NCBI GenBank assembly: GCA_030424865.1
Contig: JAUHVR010000004.1
Coordinates: 124,001 to 188,000, forward strand
Source of the DNA: Alphaproteobacteria bacterium
GTDB lineage: Bacteria > Pseudomonadota > Alphaproteobacteria > Rhodobacterales > Rhodobacteraceae
Direction: 5' to 3'
Length of the DNA stretch: 64,000 nt
Shown here: positions 33,201-43,300 of the stretch, one piece after another
How positions within the stretch are numbered: position 1 is the first letter of the stretch
Layout of the letters: each line of letters begins with the position of its first letter
Notes under the pieces: model-generated
What the model was told of the DNA's origin: nothing
Databases searched by the model: none
What the model saw: the letters and a program-made list of their open reading frames with translations, nothing else
Translations under genes and position numbers: made by a program

Positions 33201-33555
33201 GCCCTCGTCCCGCTGCGCGGGAGGTCCAGCAGCGCGCGCCACCTGGGGGGATGTCTGCTCGCCCGCGCGCCGGATCCTTGTGTTTCGATGAATGAGAGCT
33301 GCCTGTATGAAACCTGCTTTTTATTTTGGAAGTCACGTCGGGGTCTTTTGTCGCCCCTTTGATCCCTCGTTCATCGTGCCATCAGGAATGACATGGGAAT
33401 TCATGGAAATCAACAGGATTTTCAGGGAAATCAGCGCAAGACCTTGTGTCAGAGGCACCTACAAAACAAGATATAGAGCCATGTTCTTGCTTTGATCTCC
33501 AACAATTTGGCGAAACTTGGCGCAACCCCACCAGATGTTGATTTAAAGATTTTCA
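33201..33555. other. non-coding leader region of the dcw cluster
   Basis: About 355 bases without a convincing gene on either strand. Two copies of GGAAATCA (33405 and 33426, 21 bases apart) are the only repeat noted. RNase P RNA signatures were looked for and not found. Confidence 0.4.
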
Positions 33556-33579
33556 CCCACCAATGCCCAGGAATTCCCA
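33556..33579 (-). promoter_or_regulatory. putative MraZ operator (three TGGG boxes, 10-base period)
   Basis: On the minus strand TGGG occurs at 33579, 33569 and 33559, an exact 10-base step, which is the pattern MraZ binds in E. coli and other bacteria. A fourth TGGG lies at 33596, out of step. A TTGACG at 33600-33595 could be a -35 element, but no good -10 follows. The site is 430 bases ahead of the mraZ start, which implies a long leader. Confidence 0.65.
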
Positions 33580-33773
33580 TTTTTCTGGGTCTCCCAACGT
33601 CAATTGCACGTTTCAAGCGTGGATTCAACTGCCGGACCGCACGAATCACTTGCCGGGGACCCATGAAAACAAGGGGGCAAACCAAGCTGACCCAGGGCGA
33701 TCCCAATCGGTGCCATGATTTCCCAGCCCTACACCAAACCCTGAAACTAAGACGCCCCCGACCGGAATCCGGC

Positions 33774-33820
33774 TGTAGCGTGACACAACCTTTTGCAGTA
33801 ATTTACACAACCTTTTACAG
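33774..33820. repeat. inferred right end of the prophage with two transposase-site-like repeats
   Basis: ACACAACCTTTTGCAG at 33783-33798 and ACACAACCTTTTACAG at 33805-33820 differ by one base and are exactly 22 bases apart. They begin 9 bases inside the proposed TG terminus. Mu-type phages carry 22-base transposase-binding sites at such positions. The remaining bases to 33986 hold no gene I can support. Confidence 0.5.
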
Positions 33821-33986
33821 CAACAGCATTTTTTGAGCACGTTGATGCACGTCTGATTGTGGCTTGGTGCCGCGTCGCGCGCCGCCAAGTGTTCAAAACG
33901 GCGGGTTCGGCAGGTCATTAAAGCGGCTTTAAAGGGGGTATTGAACGTTTTCGCCCCGTTTTCGCGCCACCGGCCTCAGTGCCCCT

Positions 33987-34199
33987 TCAGTCCGGCTGAT
34001 CCACCATCTCGTTCTTCACGAAAACCGCCTCGACGGTCCCGCGCGCGGCATCCAGAGTGATCTCAATCACAACGGGTGTGTGACGATCGTTCAGCGCGAA
34101 CTCCCGCCATTGCTCGTTCACGATCAACGAATGTGGAGAGGTGGTGCCTTCGCCAGGTTCCGCCCGGCCAAGCGCAATACAGAAACGTTCTTCGGACAT
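33987..34199 (-). CDS. small protein of unknown function at the prophage right end
   Basis: 70 residues from MSEERFCIALGRAEPGEG at 34199, with AGGGG six bases ahead of the ATG. The composition is ordinary for a folded soluble protein, with a beta-rich middle (TPVVIEITLDAARGTVEAVFVKNEM). I recognise no family. It lies inside the inferred phage end, after the tail genes, a place where Mu-like phages often carry extra genes. Confidence 0.5.
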   Translation of the reverse strand: MSEERFCIALGRAEPGEGTTSPHSLIVNEQWREFALNDRHTPVVIEITLDAARGTVEAVFVKNEMVDQPD

Positions 34200-34344
34200 G
34201 TGACACCCCTGGACCAAGTACAACCGATGCTTGTTGAAGGCAGAATACGATTTGCCCATTTGAAGGAAAGGCGCAATTTGCGACCGGACCGGTTTCAGAT
34301 ATCGACAGTGACGCGAAATAGGTCATGTGCCGCGAGATGCGCCG

Positions 34345-34443
34345 TCATGGCTTCGCCGCGCTGATCACAGCATTCGTCACTGACGGCACCACGCCCCCAG
34401 ACATGCCCGACACAGGCACTGTGATGATGATGTTTTTGCTCAT
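34345..34443 (-). CDS. possible micro-protein after the tail-fibre gene
   Basis: A 32-residue frame, MSKNIIITVPVSGMSGGVV and onwards, whose ATG overlaps the stop of the 694-residue protein gene (ATGA). Its own stop overlaps a further ATG that opens a 17-codon frame ending at 34295. The coupling fits the style of this phage, but so short a gene cannot be proven from sequence. The stretch 34200-34294 shows nothing else. Confidence 0.4.
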   Translation of the reverse strand: MSKNIIITVPVSGMSGGVVPSVTNAVISAAKP

Positions 34444-36524
34444 GGGCGGAAGGACTCCAGCTTGCGATGGGTATTGATGACCTCGGACACGGTCGGCGGG
34501 GTGTTGCTGGCAAGTTCGGAAAACAACAATGCGTGACTGTTAGGGAATGTCTCGTTGCCAACACCGGCAGGGACCTGCCCCCACACGGACGTTGTGAATG
34601 TCGCATCCGAGTCCAGGTAGGCGATGATCGTTTTGGCACCCTGTAGCGCGTGCCAGAAATCATCGCGGGTCATCCCCGTCAAGTCGATCTCCACAGCGTC
34701 CCGCCACACCCGGAAGACAGCACCGCCACCGGCAGCGGTCAGCGCTGTTGATGTGCCACCATCGGCAGCATAGCCGAGATAGCGGGCACTGGTCCCGTTG
34801 TCCGAAATGAGGGTAAATCGGTCCTGCGTCGACAGGTCTTTGACGCAGAAACCAAGCAGGTAGGCGTTGCCCGAGGTGATGTTGAAAGGCGTAGGCACCT
34901 CGTCATCGACGGTATCCGGGACGAATGTGTTGTCCTCGATCTTAACCGTCAGACCGGCGTTGCTCTGCACGGCGGGGTAGCCGGTGATTTTGCGGACGGA
35001 GATATCTCGGATATTCGCGACCTCGCTGCCACCCATAGCGTTAAAAAGCATGATAGGGTGCACGCCCGCGCTCTTGGAGACAACAACGCCGGATGTTTGG
35101 TAGCCTGCGCCGTCCGAAAGGCCGACGTAGGCATCAGCCCCGGCCATGTTGGTCAGCCTCAGATTAAGGTCGCCCCCTGTGGCCTTGGCTCGGTTGGCCA
35201 GCTTGTAATGAGCGCCATCCGTAAGATCTTGACTCAGTCCCTCGGACTGACGGAGCGCAGTAGTGGCACCGCCGCCGTTGTCTACGTGGGCCACCTCCAC
35301 CGATCCATCTGCACCAGTGGTCACGGTATTGGACCCATATGGTGACCAAGCCGCTGCGTCGTTTGCGGTGTCAACCAGATCATCCCCCAGCCCGAGGAAG
35401 GTGACTGGCTCTAGTTTTTGCGCCGAGAAGAACGTGCAGCGGTGGCCATAAGATCCGCCGCTTTCCAGATTATATAGCCCCGCGAAAACATTGTTAGTGC
35501 TGTCGGGCGACATCTGCACATCAACGACGTGCGTTCCAACACCAAGGACGTCCTCGCTTGTGGCCTGATAATAGCCGCCAGCGGCGTTGTGGTTGAGGTT
35601 CAGATCACCTGTTCTGATCCGCACGCCCGTGGAACCGTTCAGAAGCTCGCTGATCGTGAACGTGAACCGATACCATGCACCAGGCTCGAAAATCTGGCCA
35701 TTGTTGCGGTCTACCCAGCGTCCGGTATAGGTGTTGTTGTTGAGAGCCAATACACCGGGGCCGGTCTGATCAACCGTCACACCCACGCCTGAAAGCGTGT
35801 TGGTCATCAGCCCGGTGTCGGGGTAAAGCTCGCCACCCACCGGCCTCAGGAAAGAGACCGGGTGTGTTCGGACGCTGATGTTGCGGACTTTCGCGCTTTC
35901 TCCGGGGGCCATGTTCTCGATCCTCAAGAACGGGTCGCCATAGCTGTCGTCTTTTTGGATCAACAGGGCGACATCCGCCCAGCCGTCCGCCGGTGATACT
36001 GTCTTGCGCTCATCTGTGGCTGCAGTCGCCTTGCAGACTACGTCAACATCGCCGCCAGTCGCCTCTACCTGAGCAGTGATCAAGACCCATTCCTTGTCCT
36101 CCAAATCACGGATCAGACCGTTCGCCGCGTTCAGGTAGTCGAAGGCCCCGTTAGCGGCATCTACGTAAGTGATCTGGATGGACCCGTCACCCGCCTGCAC
36201 GACGGTGTTTGTCCCGTGTGGCCACCACTCCGAGGCGTCATTCATGGTGTCGACCAACTCAGGCCCAAAGACCTGACTGAACCCGCTGCCACCAGGGCGC
36301 GGCCAATGGCCGACCATAAAGCCAACGCCACCCCCGTCGTTGACCGGCGTCTGCGCGGTTGGGTCCGAGAAGTTGCCGACCCTGCTCGCCACGTAGATCT
36401 CGCCCTTTTGCAGGCCTGTATTGGGGTCAACGACGACGGGAAGTTGGTCAAAGTCCCACGCGCCAAGATCCGGGATATTCCGGATCATTGGCTGGATCAG
36501 CTGGCGAACGGGCGAGCGTTGCAT
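34440..36524 (-). CDS. large distal tail or fibre-associated protein with a duplicated module
   Basis: 694 residues from MQRSPVRQLIQPMI at 36524, overlapping the preceding small gene by one base (TGATG). The N-terminus (IPDLGAWDFDQLPVVVDPNTG) looks like an attachment part. Two similar beta-rich modules follow: one with ELVDTMNDASEWWPHGTNTV and a second with DDLVDTANDAAAWSPYGSNTV, each ending in a T-x-A-T-G-G-D-L/V segment. These look like carbohydrate-binding jelly-roll modules. The end (TPPTVSEVINTHRKLESFRP) is also seen in tail proteins. Likely part of the host-contact apparatus. Confidence 0.65.
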   Translation of the reverse strand: MQRSPVRQLIQPMIRNIPDLGAWDFDQLPVVVDPNTGLQKGEIYVASRVGNFSDPTAQTPVNDGGGVGFMVGHWPRPGGSGFSQVFGPELVDTMNDASEWWPHGTNTVVQAGDGSIQITYVDAANGAFDYLNAANGLIRDLEDKEWVLITAQVEATGGDVDVVCKATAATDERKTVSPADGWADVALLIQKDDSYGDPFLRIENMAPGESAKVRNISVRTHPVSFLRPVGGELYPDTGLMTNTLSGVGVTVDQTGPGVLALNNNTYTGRWVDRNNGQIFEPGAWYRFTFTISELLNGSTGVRIRTGDLNLNHNAAGGYYQATSEDVLGVGTHVVDVQMSPDSTNNVFAGLYNLESGGSYGHRCTFFSAQKLEPVTFLGLGDDLVDTANDAAAWSPYGSNTVTTGADGSVEVAHVDNGGGATTALRQSEGLSQDLTDGAHYKLANRAKATGGDLNLRLTNMAGADAYVGLSDGAGYQTSGVVVSKSAGVHPIMLFNAMGGSEVANIRDISVRKITGYPAVQSNAGLTVKIEDNTFVPDTVDDEVPTPFNITSGNAYLLGFCVKDLSTQDRFTLISDNGTSARYLGYAADGGTSTALTAAGGGAVFRVWRDAVEIDLTGMTRDDFWHALQGAKTIIAYLDSDATFTTSVWGQVPAGVGNETFPNSHALLFSELASNTPPTVSEVINTHRKLESFRP

Positions 36525-36775
36525 CAGTTGATCTCGATCCAGCTGTATTGTGCCGCCCCGGAAGGCGTGACCCGCCAGCGACCACCGCCGACTTCGAGCA
36601 CAAAGGTCTTGGTTCCGGTCCACGGACCTTCATCCAGGTCCACGAAGGTGCCTGCGTCGCTTTCAAAGGCAATTGCCACGTCGTCGGCACCTGCCTCGAT
36701 CGCCAAGCGCACCTTTTTTCCTGGCGGATAGTTTCCGGCGTGTGCCGGAAAGATCTCTTGCGTCGTGTAGGGCAT
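36524..36775 (-). CDS. small tail-associated protein
   Basis: 83 residues from the ATG at 36775; AGGAG lies 7 bases ahead. The sequence (MPYTTQEIFPAHAGNYPPGKKVRLAI) is beta-rich with FVLEVGGGRWRVTPSGAAQYSWIEI at the end. It lies between the two large fibre-type genes and is coupled to the next by TGATG. No family recognised. Confidence 0.6.
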   Translation of the reverse strand: MPYTTQEIFPAHAGNYPPGKKVRLAIEAGADDVAIAFESDAGTFVDLDEGPWTGTKTFVLEVGGGRWRVTPSGAAQYSWIEIN

Positions 36776-36809
36776 CACATATCTCCTGGTGTCCTGATGT
36801 CCGGCTTCA

Positions 36810-39800
36810 TCAAACCGCTGTTGAAATCGGCCCGTAGATCTCGGGCAACTGCGTCAGGCCTCCGGGGCCTTGTCGGGTGTCGGTGCAATAAAGGCCTCGC
36901 CAATACTGCGCGTCGTCCATTCTCCCACCGTGCGTCATGATCGAGGCGTTGCGTCCGTCGCCGCCTGGTTCGAAGTAGACGCGGTAGGTGTTGGCTCCCA
37001 GGACCTCCAGCCTGTCGACCGGGATCTCATCATTGACGAGATCGCCGCCGACGGAATGGAACACCCAGTTCAATGGCTGGTAGTCGTCGATTGCCTCGAG
37101 CACGGTTCCAACGGGGCCGGGATCGATCATTTCAAAGCCGGTGGGCACGCTCATCTCGACATCGACATAGGCCCCTTGCGGGCCAAATTTCACGGTGTTG
37201 ATCGTGAGGTCTTCGAAGGTCGCTGCGCTGCGTTCACGAAGGATCGCGTTGCCCCAGACCACGCCGTTGTAGTGCAGGCCGATCGGGCTGTGGTGCACGT
37301 CATGTGGATCCCGCGCGCGGTGTGCCTTGCCCTCGACAATGACGATCTGCGACGCGCGAGCTGGATCTGTCGCGGCCAGGATCGTGGCCTGGCGGACCGC
37401 GTTCGCTGCGGTCGCGGAAGTGTTGGCGGTATTCCCGTCAAAGAGCCGCCCTGCCCCGTACATTGTCACATAGATCTTGGCGTCACTTTCGACCAACGCG
37501 GTCTGAGAGAGCATGTCATCCCAGACACGGCCGTAGACGTCTGCCAGCTGCGCGACAGTGAGCTGCGGAGCGCTCGAGGACGGGTCAAAACAGGATCGGT
37601 CGGCATCGCCGCAATCCCACCAGAACTCCGAAACCTTCGGCCAGGACGCGCTCACTTTCGCCTGCAAGATCGCGTATTTTGCAAGCAACAGGGCGCTCGG
37701 CGCACCGCCGTCAACGAAGTACGTGGACATGTCCCACCAGGGGTCATTGGCACCGGCAAAGGCAACCCCGGTCCCGCCTTCAGCAACGTCTGTGACCCCG
37801 ATGTCATGCGCGAACACCGTGCCACCGGTATAGAGTGCCGTTGCGAGGCCACCCAGGCCGTAGTTGAACAGCTGGACCCCATGCGACTGGCCCCAGGTGG
37901 CGAGGTGGCGGGATGGAATGTAGTCCGCAAACACCGAAAACACCGCCCCCGCGCCATCGGAGATCGAGACGATGGACGGCCCGCCAAGACGCATTGAAAC
38001 GACCACTGTGCCGCCGTTGGACAGCGACAGGTACCCATCTGACGAGTTGTCAAAGGTGCGCCCCAGGCCAGCGTAGATATGGAACTGGTTCGTGCCTGTC
38101 AGAACAACCGTTGTCCCGAGTTGCATGTGCGTGAGATCCGCGACGGCATTGCCACCAAAGTTATAGGTCAGGCCGCTCACGGGGGGCGCAATGATGCAGC
38201 GTTGACCGCTGGGGAACGTCAGGGTCCCGTGACCAAAGGGGCGATCCGAGAAAGAGGCCTCCGCACGCCGGAACATGTCCTGGCGATAGGTCACACCCGC
38301 GCGCCGCGCCCGTTTTCGCCGGTCCTCAAGGCTCTTGTAGGTGATCGGGATCCCGGTTCGCAGCGTCAAGGCACCGTCCTCCGACGAGCCGAAGAAAACG
38401 CGATCCAAGGTGTCCGACGCATTGGAGAAACTTGTCGTGGCGTGCACGCTCCCGTCAGCCTTCAAGCCGTAGTAATACGTCGGGTTGTTGTTCACATCGA
38501 GCGGCAAGGTGACAGGATCGAAGGTGGCGGACGGATCGCCGTCAGGCCCCCCATAGCTGCGCATGGAGCCAAAATAGACCGTCTTTGTTTCGGCCACATC
38601 GTTGACAAAGACCGACTTGTGCACCGGATCATCGAGCGCAACGATCCGGCTTGCGTAGCGCTTGTGCGCATTGGTCTCGACGTGCGGCGCAAAGCACAGG
38701 GGGACGAAGGTATCCAGGGCATCCACTGCCAGGAGCATGACGTCAGGCTGGCTGCGCGCCGCCGTGAAATCCGTTGTGGCGACAATCGCCAGGGGAGCCG
38801 CCAGGCGGGCGTAATAGAAGACCGGGGTGTTGCCACTGCTGAGCGCCAGCGTCGTGCTCACGCCCGCGCCAGGCACTACGGTTTCGGTGGCACCGCGCCA
38901 ACACCGCATCGGCGGAAACGTCACGGTGGCGGCATCCCGATCGATCTCGATCTCCGATCGCTGTTGCCAGGTGATTGCGAACTCAGCACCGATGTCGGCG
39001 TCCTGTTTCTGCGCGATCTGCGCGTAGAGCGCCGCAATCTCCCCGCCATTCGCATCCAGCAGCACCGAGACGTCCTGGAGCGCCTGCAAGACCTCGGGCG
39101 CGGTTGTGGCAATGTCCGCCAACGCCTGGGCCACGAAGCTTGTCGTGGCGATTTGCTCTGTCTGGGTACCCTGGGCGGCCGTCGGGGCCGTGGGCGCGCC
39201 GGAGAGCGCCGGGCTGACCAGATCGGCCTTCGCGGCCAGGTCGGCCGGTGTCGGCGCAGCGAGCAGTGTGGCGCGCTCAGACGGGGAGATCTGGCCCGTG
39301 ATGTCTCGTGCGCGGAAATGCGAGATCTCGATCTCCTGCGCGTCGTCGGCCGAATAAAGCCACAGCTCGGGCGCGAAGAATGTCGACGTCGGCACCCGGT
39401 CCGCCTCGGGATCATCCAGCGAAACCGTCATGCGAAGCACCTGGGCACCGTCACTGACGTCAGGTGTGATGGTCTGCCCCAGGACCGTGCTGAAGTTCGC
39501 ATAGGCCCCGGTCAGGTTGCGCAAGCGCAGCGCGATCGCGGGCTGATCGGCGCCGGGCGGCACCTGGGCGTCCACCAGGCGCGCCACCTCGAACTCGAAC
39601 TCCCACAGCTCGCCGGGACGCGCCTGCACAGCCATCTTTGGAATGATGCGCACATATCCGGGATCGCCGGGGATCTCGCTGCCTCGGATGACCCGGACGC
39701 CGCCGTCGCGCACCTCGCCGAGGGTGAGATCGGCGCGCGCGGCCGGGTCGCCATTGTGGGTCTCGCTGTAAAACTCGCCGTTGGCTGGAGCCGAGACGTC

Positions 39801-40379
39801 GCCGTGCACGGTCGCAATGCCCGCCTTTCCATCGAGTGCAAGGTCCAGGGCGTCCAGTGTGAGCTGCAGGCCCGAGACGTCACCAATCGCATGAGCGTGG
39901 GACGATGCAGCCTTGGCGGCCAGGGCATCGACCAGGCCGACGATTTCTGACATGGCGTGACCGTGGGACAACGCGGCCCATCCCGACCCGGCAACGTCGG
40001 CGATGCGCTCCCAACGTGACCAGGCTGATACCCAGCGGTAACGACCGCTGTTGTTGACCGACGCACCGTCGTATCCGGTGGCCGTGGCCTGCGCGTGTGT
40101 CCCGGCATCGCTTTGCGGCACCTCGGCCCCGGCATTGTCTTCGCTGCCCGTCAGAAGCTGCAGATCAGCCCAGGTGGCGGGGGCAAGCAGCCCGCCGGTC
40201 ACCTGCCCGCGAATGGTCGCCAGCTCGTCGGCAATGGGACCGTCCAGGATCATCGCTTGAGCCAGGATGCCACGAAGGATCGCAAGAGCGATGCGGCCCG
40301 TCGTTCCTTCGTGGTTTCCGATCACGTCCTCGACGTTGCTGAGAGGTGGCAGATCGGTTGTTTTTACCCCGTTGGTCAT
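36810..40379 (-). CDS. tail fibre protein with SGNH-type esterase domain
   Basis: 1189 residues. The N-terminal 300 residues contain fibre-type pieces (SHGHAMSEIVGLVDALAAKA, SSHAHAIGDVSGLQLTLDAL) and near 400 the fibre repeat PTPADLAAKADLVSPALSGAPT. From about residue 825 a hydrolase-like domain begins: TWGQSHGVQLFNYG supplies the nucleophile block GQS, and DVHHSPIGLHYNG near 1027 supplies the D-x-x-H block. This is the pattern of sialate O-acetylesterase-type SGNH enzymes. It would let the fibre remove acetyl groups from surface polysaccharide during attachment. Starts 9 bases after the tail-tip gene. Confidence 0.75.
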   Translation of the reverse strand: MTNGVKTTDLPPLSNVEDVIGNHEGTTGRIALAILRGILAQAMILDGPIADELATIRGQVTGGLLAPATWADLQLLTGSEDNAGAEVPQSDAGTHAQATATGYDGASVNNSGRYRWVSAWSRWERIADVAGSGWAALSHGHAMSEIVGLVDALAAKAASSHAHAIGDVSGLQLTLDALDLALDGKAGIATVHGDVSAPANGEFYSETHNGDPAARADLTLGEVRDGGVRVIRGSEIPGDPGYVRIIPKMAVQARPGELWEFEFEVARLVDAQVPPGADQPAIALRLRNLTGAYANFSTVLGQTITPDVSDGAQVLRMTVSLDDPEADRVPTSTFFAPELWLYSADDAQEIEISHFRARDITGQISPSERATLLAAPTPADLAAKADLVSPALSGAPTAPTAAQGTQTEQIATTSFVAQALADIATTAPEVLQALQDVSVLLDANGGEIAALYAQIAQKQDADIGAEFAITWQQRSEIEIDRDAATVTFPPMRCWRGATETVVPGAGVSTTLALSSGNTPVFYYARLAAPLAIVATTDFTAARSQPDVMLLAVDALDTFVPLCFAPHVETNAHKRYASRIVALDDPVHKSVFVNDVAETKTVYFGSMRSYGGPDGDPSATFDPVTLPLDVNNNPTYYYGLKADGSVHATTSFSNASDTLDRVFFGSSEDGALTLRTGIPITYKSLEDRRKRARRAGVTYRQDMFRRAEASFSDRPFGHGTLTFPSGQRCIIAPPVSGLTYNFGGNAVADLTHMQLGTTVVLTGTNQFHIYAGLGRTFDNSSDGYLSLSNGGTVVVSMRLGGPSIVSISDGAGAVFSVFADYIPSRHLATWGQSHGVQLFNYGLGGLATALYTGGTVFAHDIGVTDVAEGGTGVAFAGANDPWWDMSTYFVDGGAPSALLLAKYAILQAKVSASWPKVSEFWWDCGDADRSCFDPSSSAPQLTVAQLADVYGRVWDDMLSQTALVESDAKIYVTMYGAGRLFDGNTANTSATAANAVRQATILAATDPARASQIVIVEGKAHRARDPHDVHHSPIGLHYNGVVWGNAILRERSAATFEDLTINTVKFGPQGAYVDVEMSVPTGFEMIDPGPVGTVLEAIDDYQPLNWVFHSVGGDLVNDEIPVDRLEVLGANTYRVYFEPGGDGRNASIMTHGGRMDDAQYWRGLYCTDTRQGPGGLTQLPEIYGPISTAV

Positions 40380-40388
40380 TGTGCGTCC

Positions 40389-43300
40389 TCAGATGATGGT
40401 GGCGGTGATGGGGCTCGAGAGCGCCGAGGCGATGCCATCGGCGTTCACGGCGGCGAAACGGTAGTCGAAGTCGCCTTGCGGTGCGGCGGCAGGCGACTGC
40501 GGAAAGAGAATGAGCTGTGTGATCGAGCCGTCAAAATCGGCATCCGCGACGATCTCGATGCGATCGTTGCCGGTCGCGGCCGTCAGCGAAAACGGGACAT
40601 CCCCATCGGCGGCAATGGCCGGGGCAGCCACGACGGTCCCGCCTGCAAGCTGCACCGTCACCGTGCCAGCTGTCCGACCGGTCACGGAGATCCGGCCACG
40701 GTAGGTGCTTCCGGCCGTCAGGGTTTGCCCCTGGGACAAGGTGCTTGCTGCGCCGGGCACATGGTCCGCAACGCCTGAACCCACGCTCCAGCCGCCTCCT
40801 GCGGTCCAGGCGGCGGCATTGGTCATATCGCCATCGGTGACCTGGTCGGCCTGCGCGGCATCCCCGTCGATCCAGGACACCGTTGTGCCGCTGTTGATGG
40901 GTGCAATGCCGATCGCGTGCGTCGCCGTGTCGACCGACTGCCCCTGGGGCGTTCGGAAGATCTCGACCTCCCCGGTCTGCGGATCCGACAGGGCCAGGGT
41001 CACCAGGCAGTGGCCAAGTCCGCCATTGGCCGAGATACCGGCTGTATCGGGAACCTGCGCCAAAGCCCCTTCACCGACACCCACTTCGACGGTGACAATG
41101 GCGCTCCAGGGGCCGGGCTGGCCACCCGGTGTCCGCGCCGCAAGGCGGATCTCGACATCCGCGCCCAGGTCATAGCTCAGCCCGACAGATCCGGACGTCC
41201 CCGGAATGCTCGCACCCGACCAGGACCCGGCCCCTACAATACGGTGTTCAACCTCGATTAAATCGACCGTTGAAGGGTCGTTTTGCGGCATTGCCGCGCC
41301 AACCCTGAGAATACGTCCTGCGGCCCCGTAGACGCCTTCTGCGGCTTCCGTCGAGACCCCGGCGAACTCAGGCGCGCCGGGCAACACCTCGGGCACGGCG
41401 CTGCCAACAGCGCTGTTCCAGATCGGTGGCGTATAGGCATCGGTCAGGGCCTCAACCTCTGCGGCCTCTGCCGTGAGGATGAGACGGCTCGAAAAATCAG
41501 CCCCCGGCTCAACACCGACCACACGGCAGGCGATCACCTCCTCCTCGGCCGGACCGAAGATGGCCAGGGCATCGACCGGCGGTCCATCGGCCGCGCCGAG
41601 ATGCAATGTACGGGTGGTGCCGGGCATGGTGCTGACAGGCACCACCTGTGATGACCCGATCGTGTCATCCTCATCAAACAGGGTCCATCGCAGAGCGTAG
41701 CGCTGGCCCGCGTCCATGTGCACTTCCGCGTCCAGGACCACGGTGCCGCCGCTGGAGGAGACAACGCGCGCGGCCGTGGTGATCTCGGTCAGCACATCGT
41801 GGGTCAGCAAGACCTTGTCACCCCGCGTGGCAACACGTGCCGCCCCGTCTTGCATGACGAAGTACCGGTCGAGCTGGTGAATGATCTCCAGCATGCGCCG
41901 ATATATCTCTCGCGCCAGCTCGTCCGGATTGGTCTTTCCCGCAACCCGCCATTCTTCGACCAGGTTGATCGGACCGGTATGACCAGGCCAGGGCAGGATC
42001 ATTTCCGCGTCGGTCCAGCCCGACGTCTCGTCCTGGAAGCGCACGCGCACGCCCTCGGGGGGATCGAGATAGGCGCGTGTGCCTTCAAAATCCCAGCTGT
42101 TGCGCGGCGTCACGTGGTCGACGGCAACGGCCTGCGGCCGCTCGATGACAACGCCCCAGCGTGCGCCATCATGGCGGGGCGATGCACGCCCGGCGGCCGC
42201 GATATCGACGAGCATTTCGCCAAAGCTGGTCCAGCTCCGGTGATCGCGATCGTATTTCAGGCCCTTTTCTTCGCAAAAGAGCCACCAGTCTTGCATCACC
42301 TCCCAGTCGATCCCTGCGTCGTCGACCGGGTTTGGATGATGGTTTCCTTGCAAGGCCGCCAGAAAGGCGGAAGCGGCGTTGCGAGACAGGCCCTCGACCC
42401 AGTCTGAGCCGTTCCACACGGGCACGTAGCGCTGCGCAACCGCGTTGAACTGATCAAGCGCGCCATTGAGCATCTCGGAGGCCTTGACCTTGAGCGCGGC
42501 CAGCGCGAGCGGCTTGTCCATGTTGATCGGGTATTCAGGCCGGATCGACTGGAGCGCCATGAGGTAGGTGCGGTTGTTGGTCTGTGCCCTCTCGTCCTTG
42601 GTCAGCTTCGTGACCTCGATCTCCCAGCGGCCGCGATAAGGCAGCGTCCAGCTGTATTGCCGCCAGATCGGTTCGAGCTTCGCCTCCTCGAACGTGAGGT
42701 CGGTGACGTTCGACCAGGTTCCCCCAATCGGCCGCTGGCGGATCCGGATCGAAACGGTGGTTTCGCGGGTGTTTCCCTTGTCGCCCAGGCGATAGAGCCC
42801 ACTGGGCCACTGGAACACCAGGGCCGCACGGGTGGCACCAAAGCTGGTGGACAACACAAATGGCTGGTCCTCGCTCTGCCCCACGATCTCGTTGCCTGCC
42901 TGGTCAAGCACCGGCTGTGGTCCCGCCAGCTCGATCGACACGCTTTCCTCGAGCACCTGGCAGGGCGTGAGGGTGACGTCCGCGTCCGTGTCCTGGCCCT
43001 CGCGGATCTCCACCTCGACGTCTGGCAGATCGGCGATCGGAACGTCCCCTATTTTCAGGTCCGACAAATCGAGACGGCCATACCCGAAGAGGAACAACGC
43101 CCGCACATACTGATCGTCGCCGATGACCTCGGTGTAGGGCTGTGATGCAAAGAGCGGCGCGACACGAATGCGCCCAACCGGCCAGGGCACCGGCTGACCT
43201 GGCGCAACCTCGTTGCGGAACCCGCCAATCCGGTACCCCTCTTCACCTTTCTCGGGGGTGCTGGGCTTCGGGATCAGTGAATTCAAGGCCGCATTGGCCA

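Noticed and set aside
33201-33760. RNase P RNA or another structural RNA upstream of mraZ
   Set aside because: No GAGGAAAGTCC-type or other conserved P-RNA core sequence is present on either strand.
33449-33918. Short minus-strand open frames in the dcw leader and prophage end
   Set aside because: Compositions are unlike proteins (Cys/Lys runs), no ribosome sites, and they cross the operator and phage-end repeats.
34063-34326. 87-codon minus-strand open frame over the small right-end gene
   Set aside because: It overlaps the 70-residue gene in another frame, lacks a ribosome site and has a shadow-like Arg/His-rich end.
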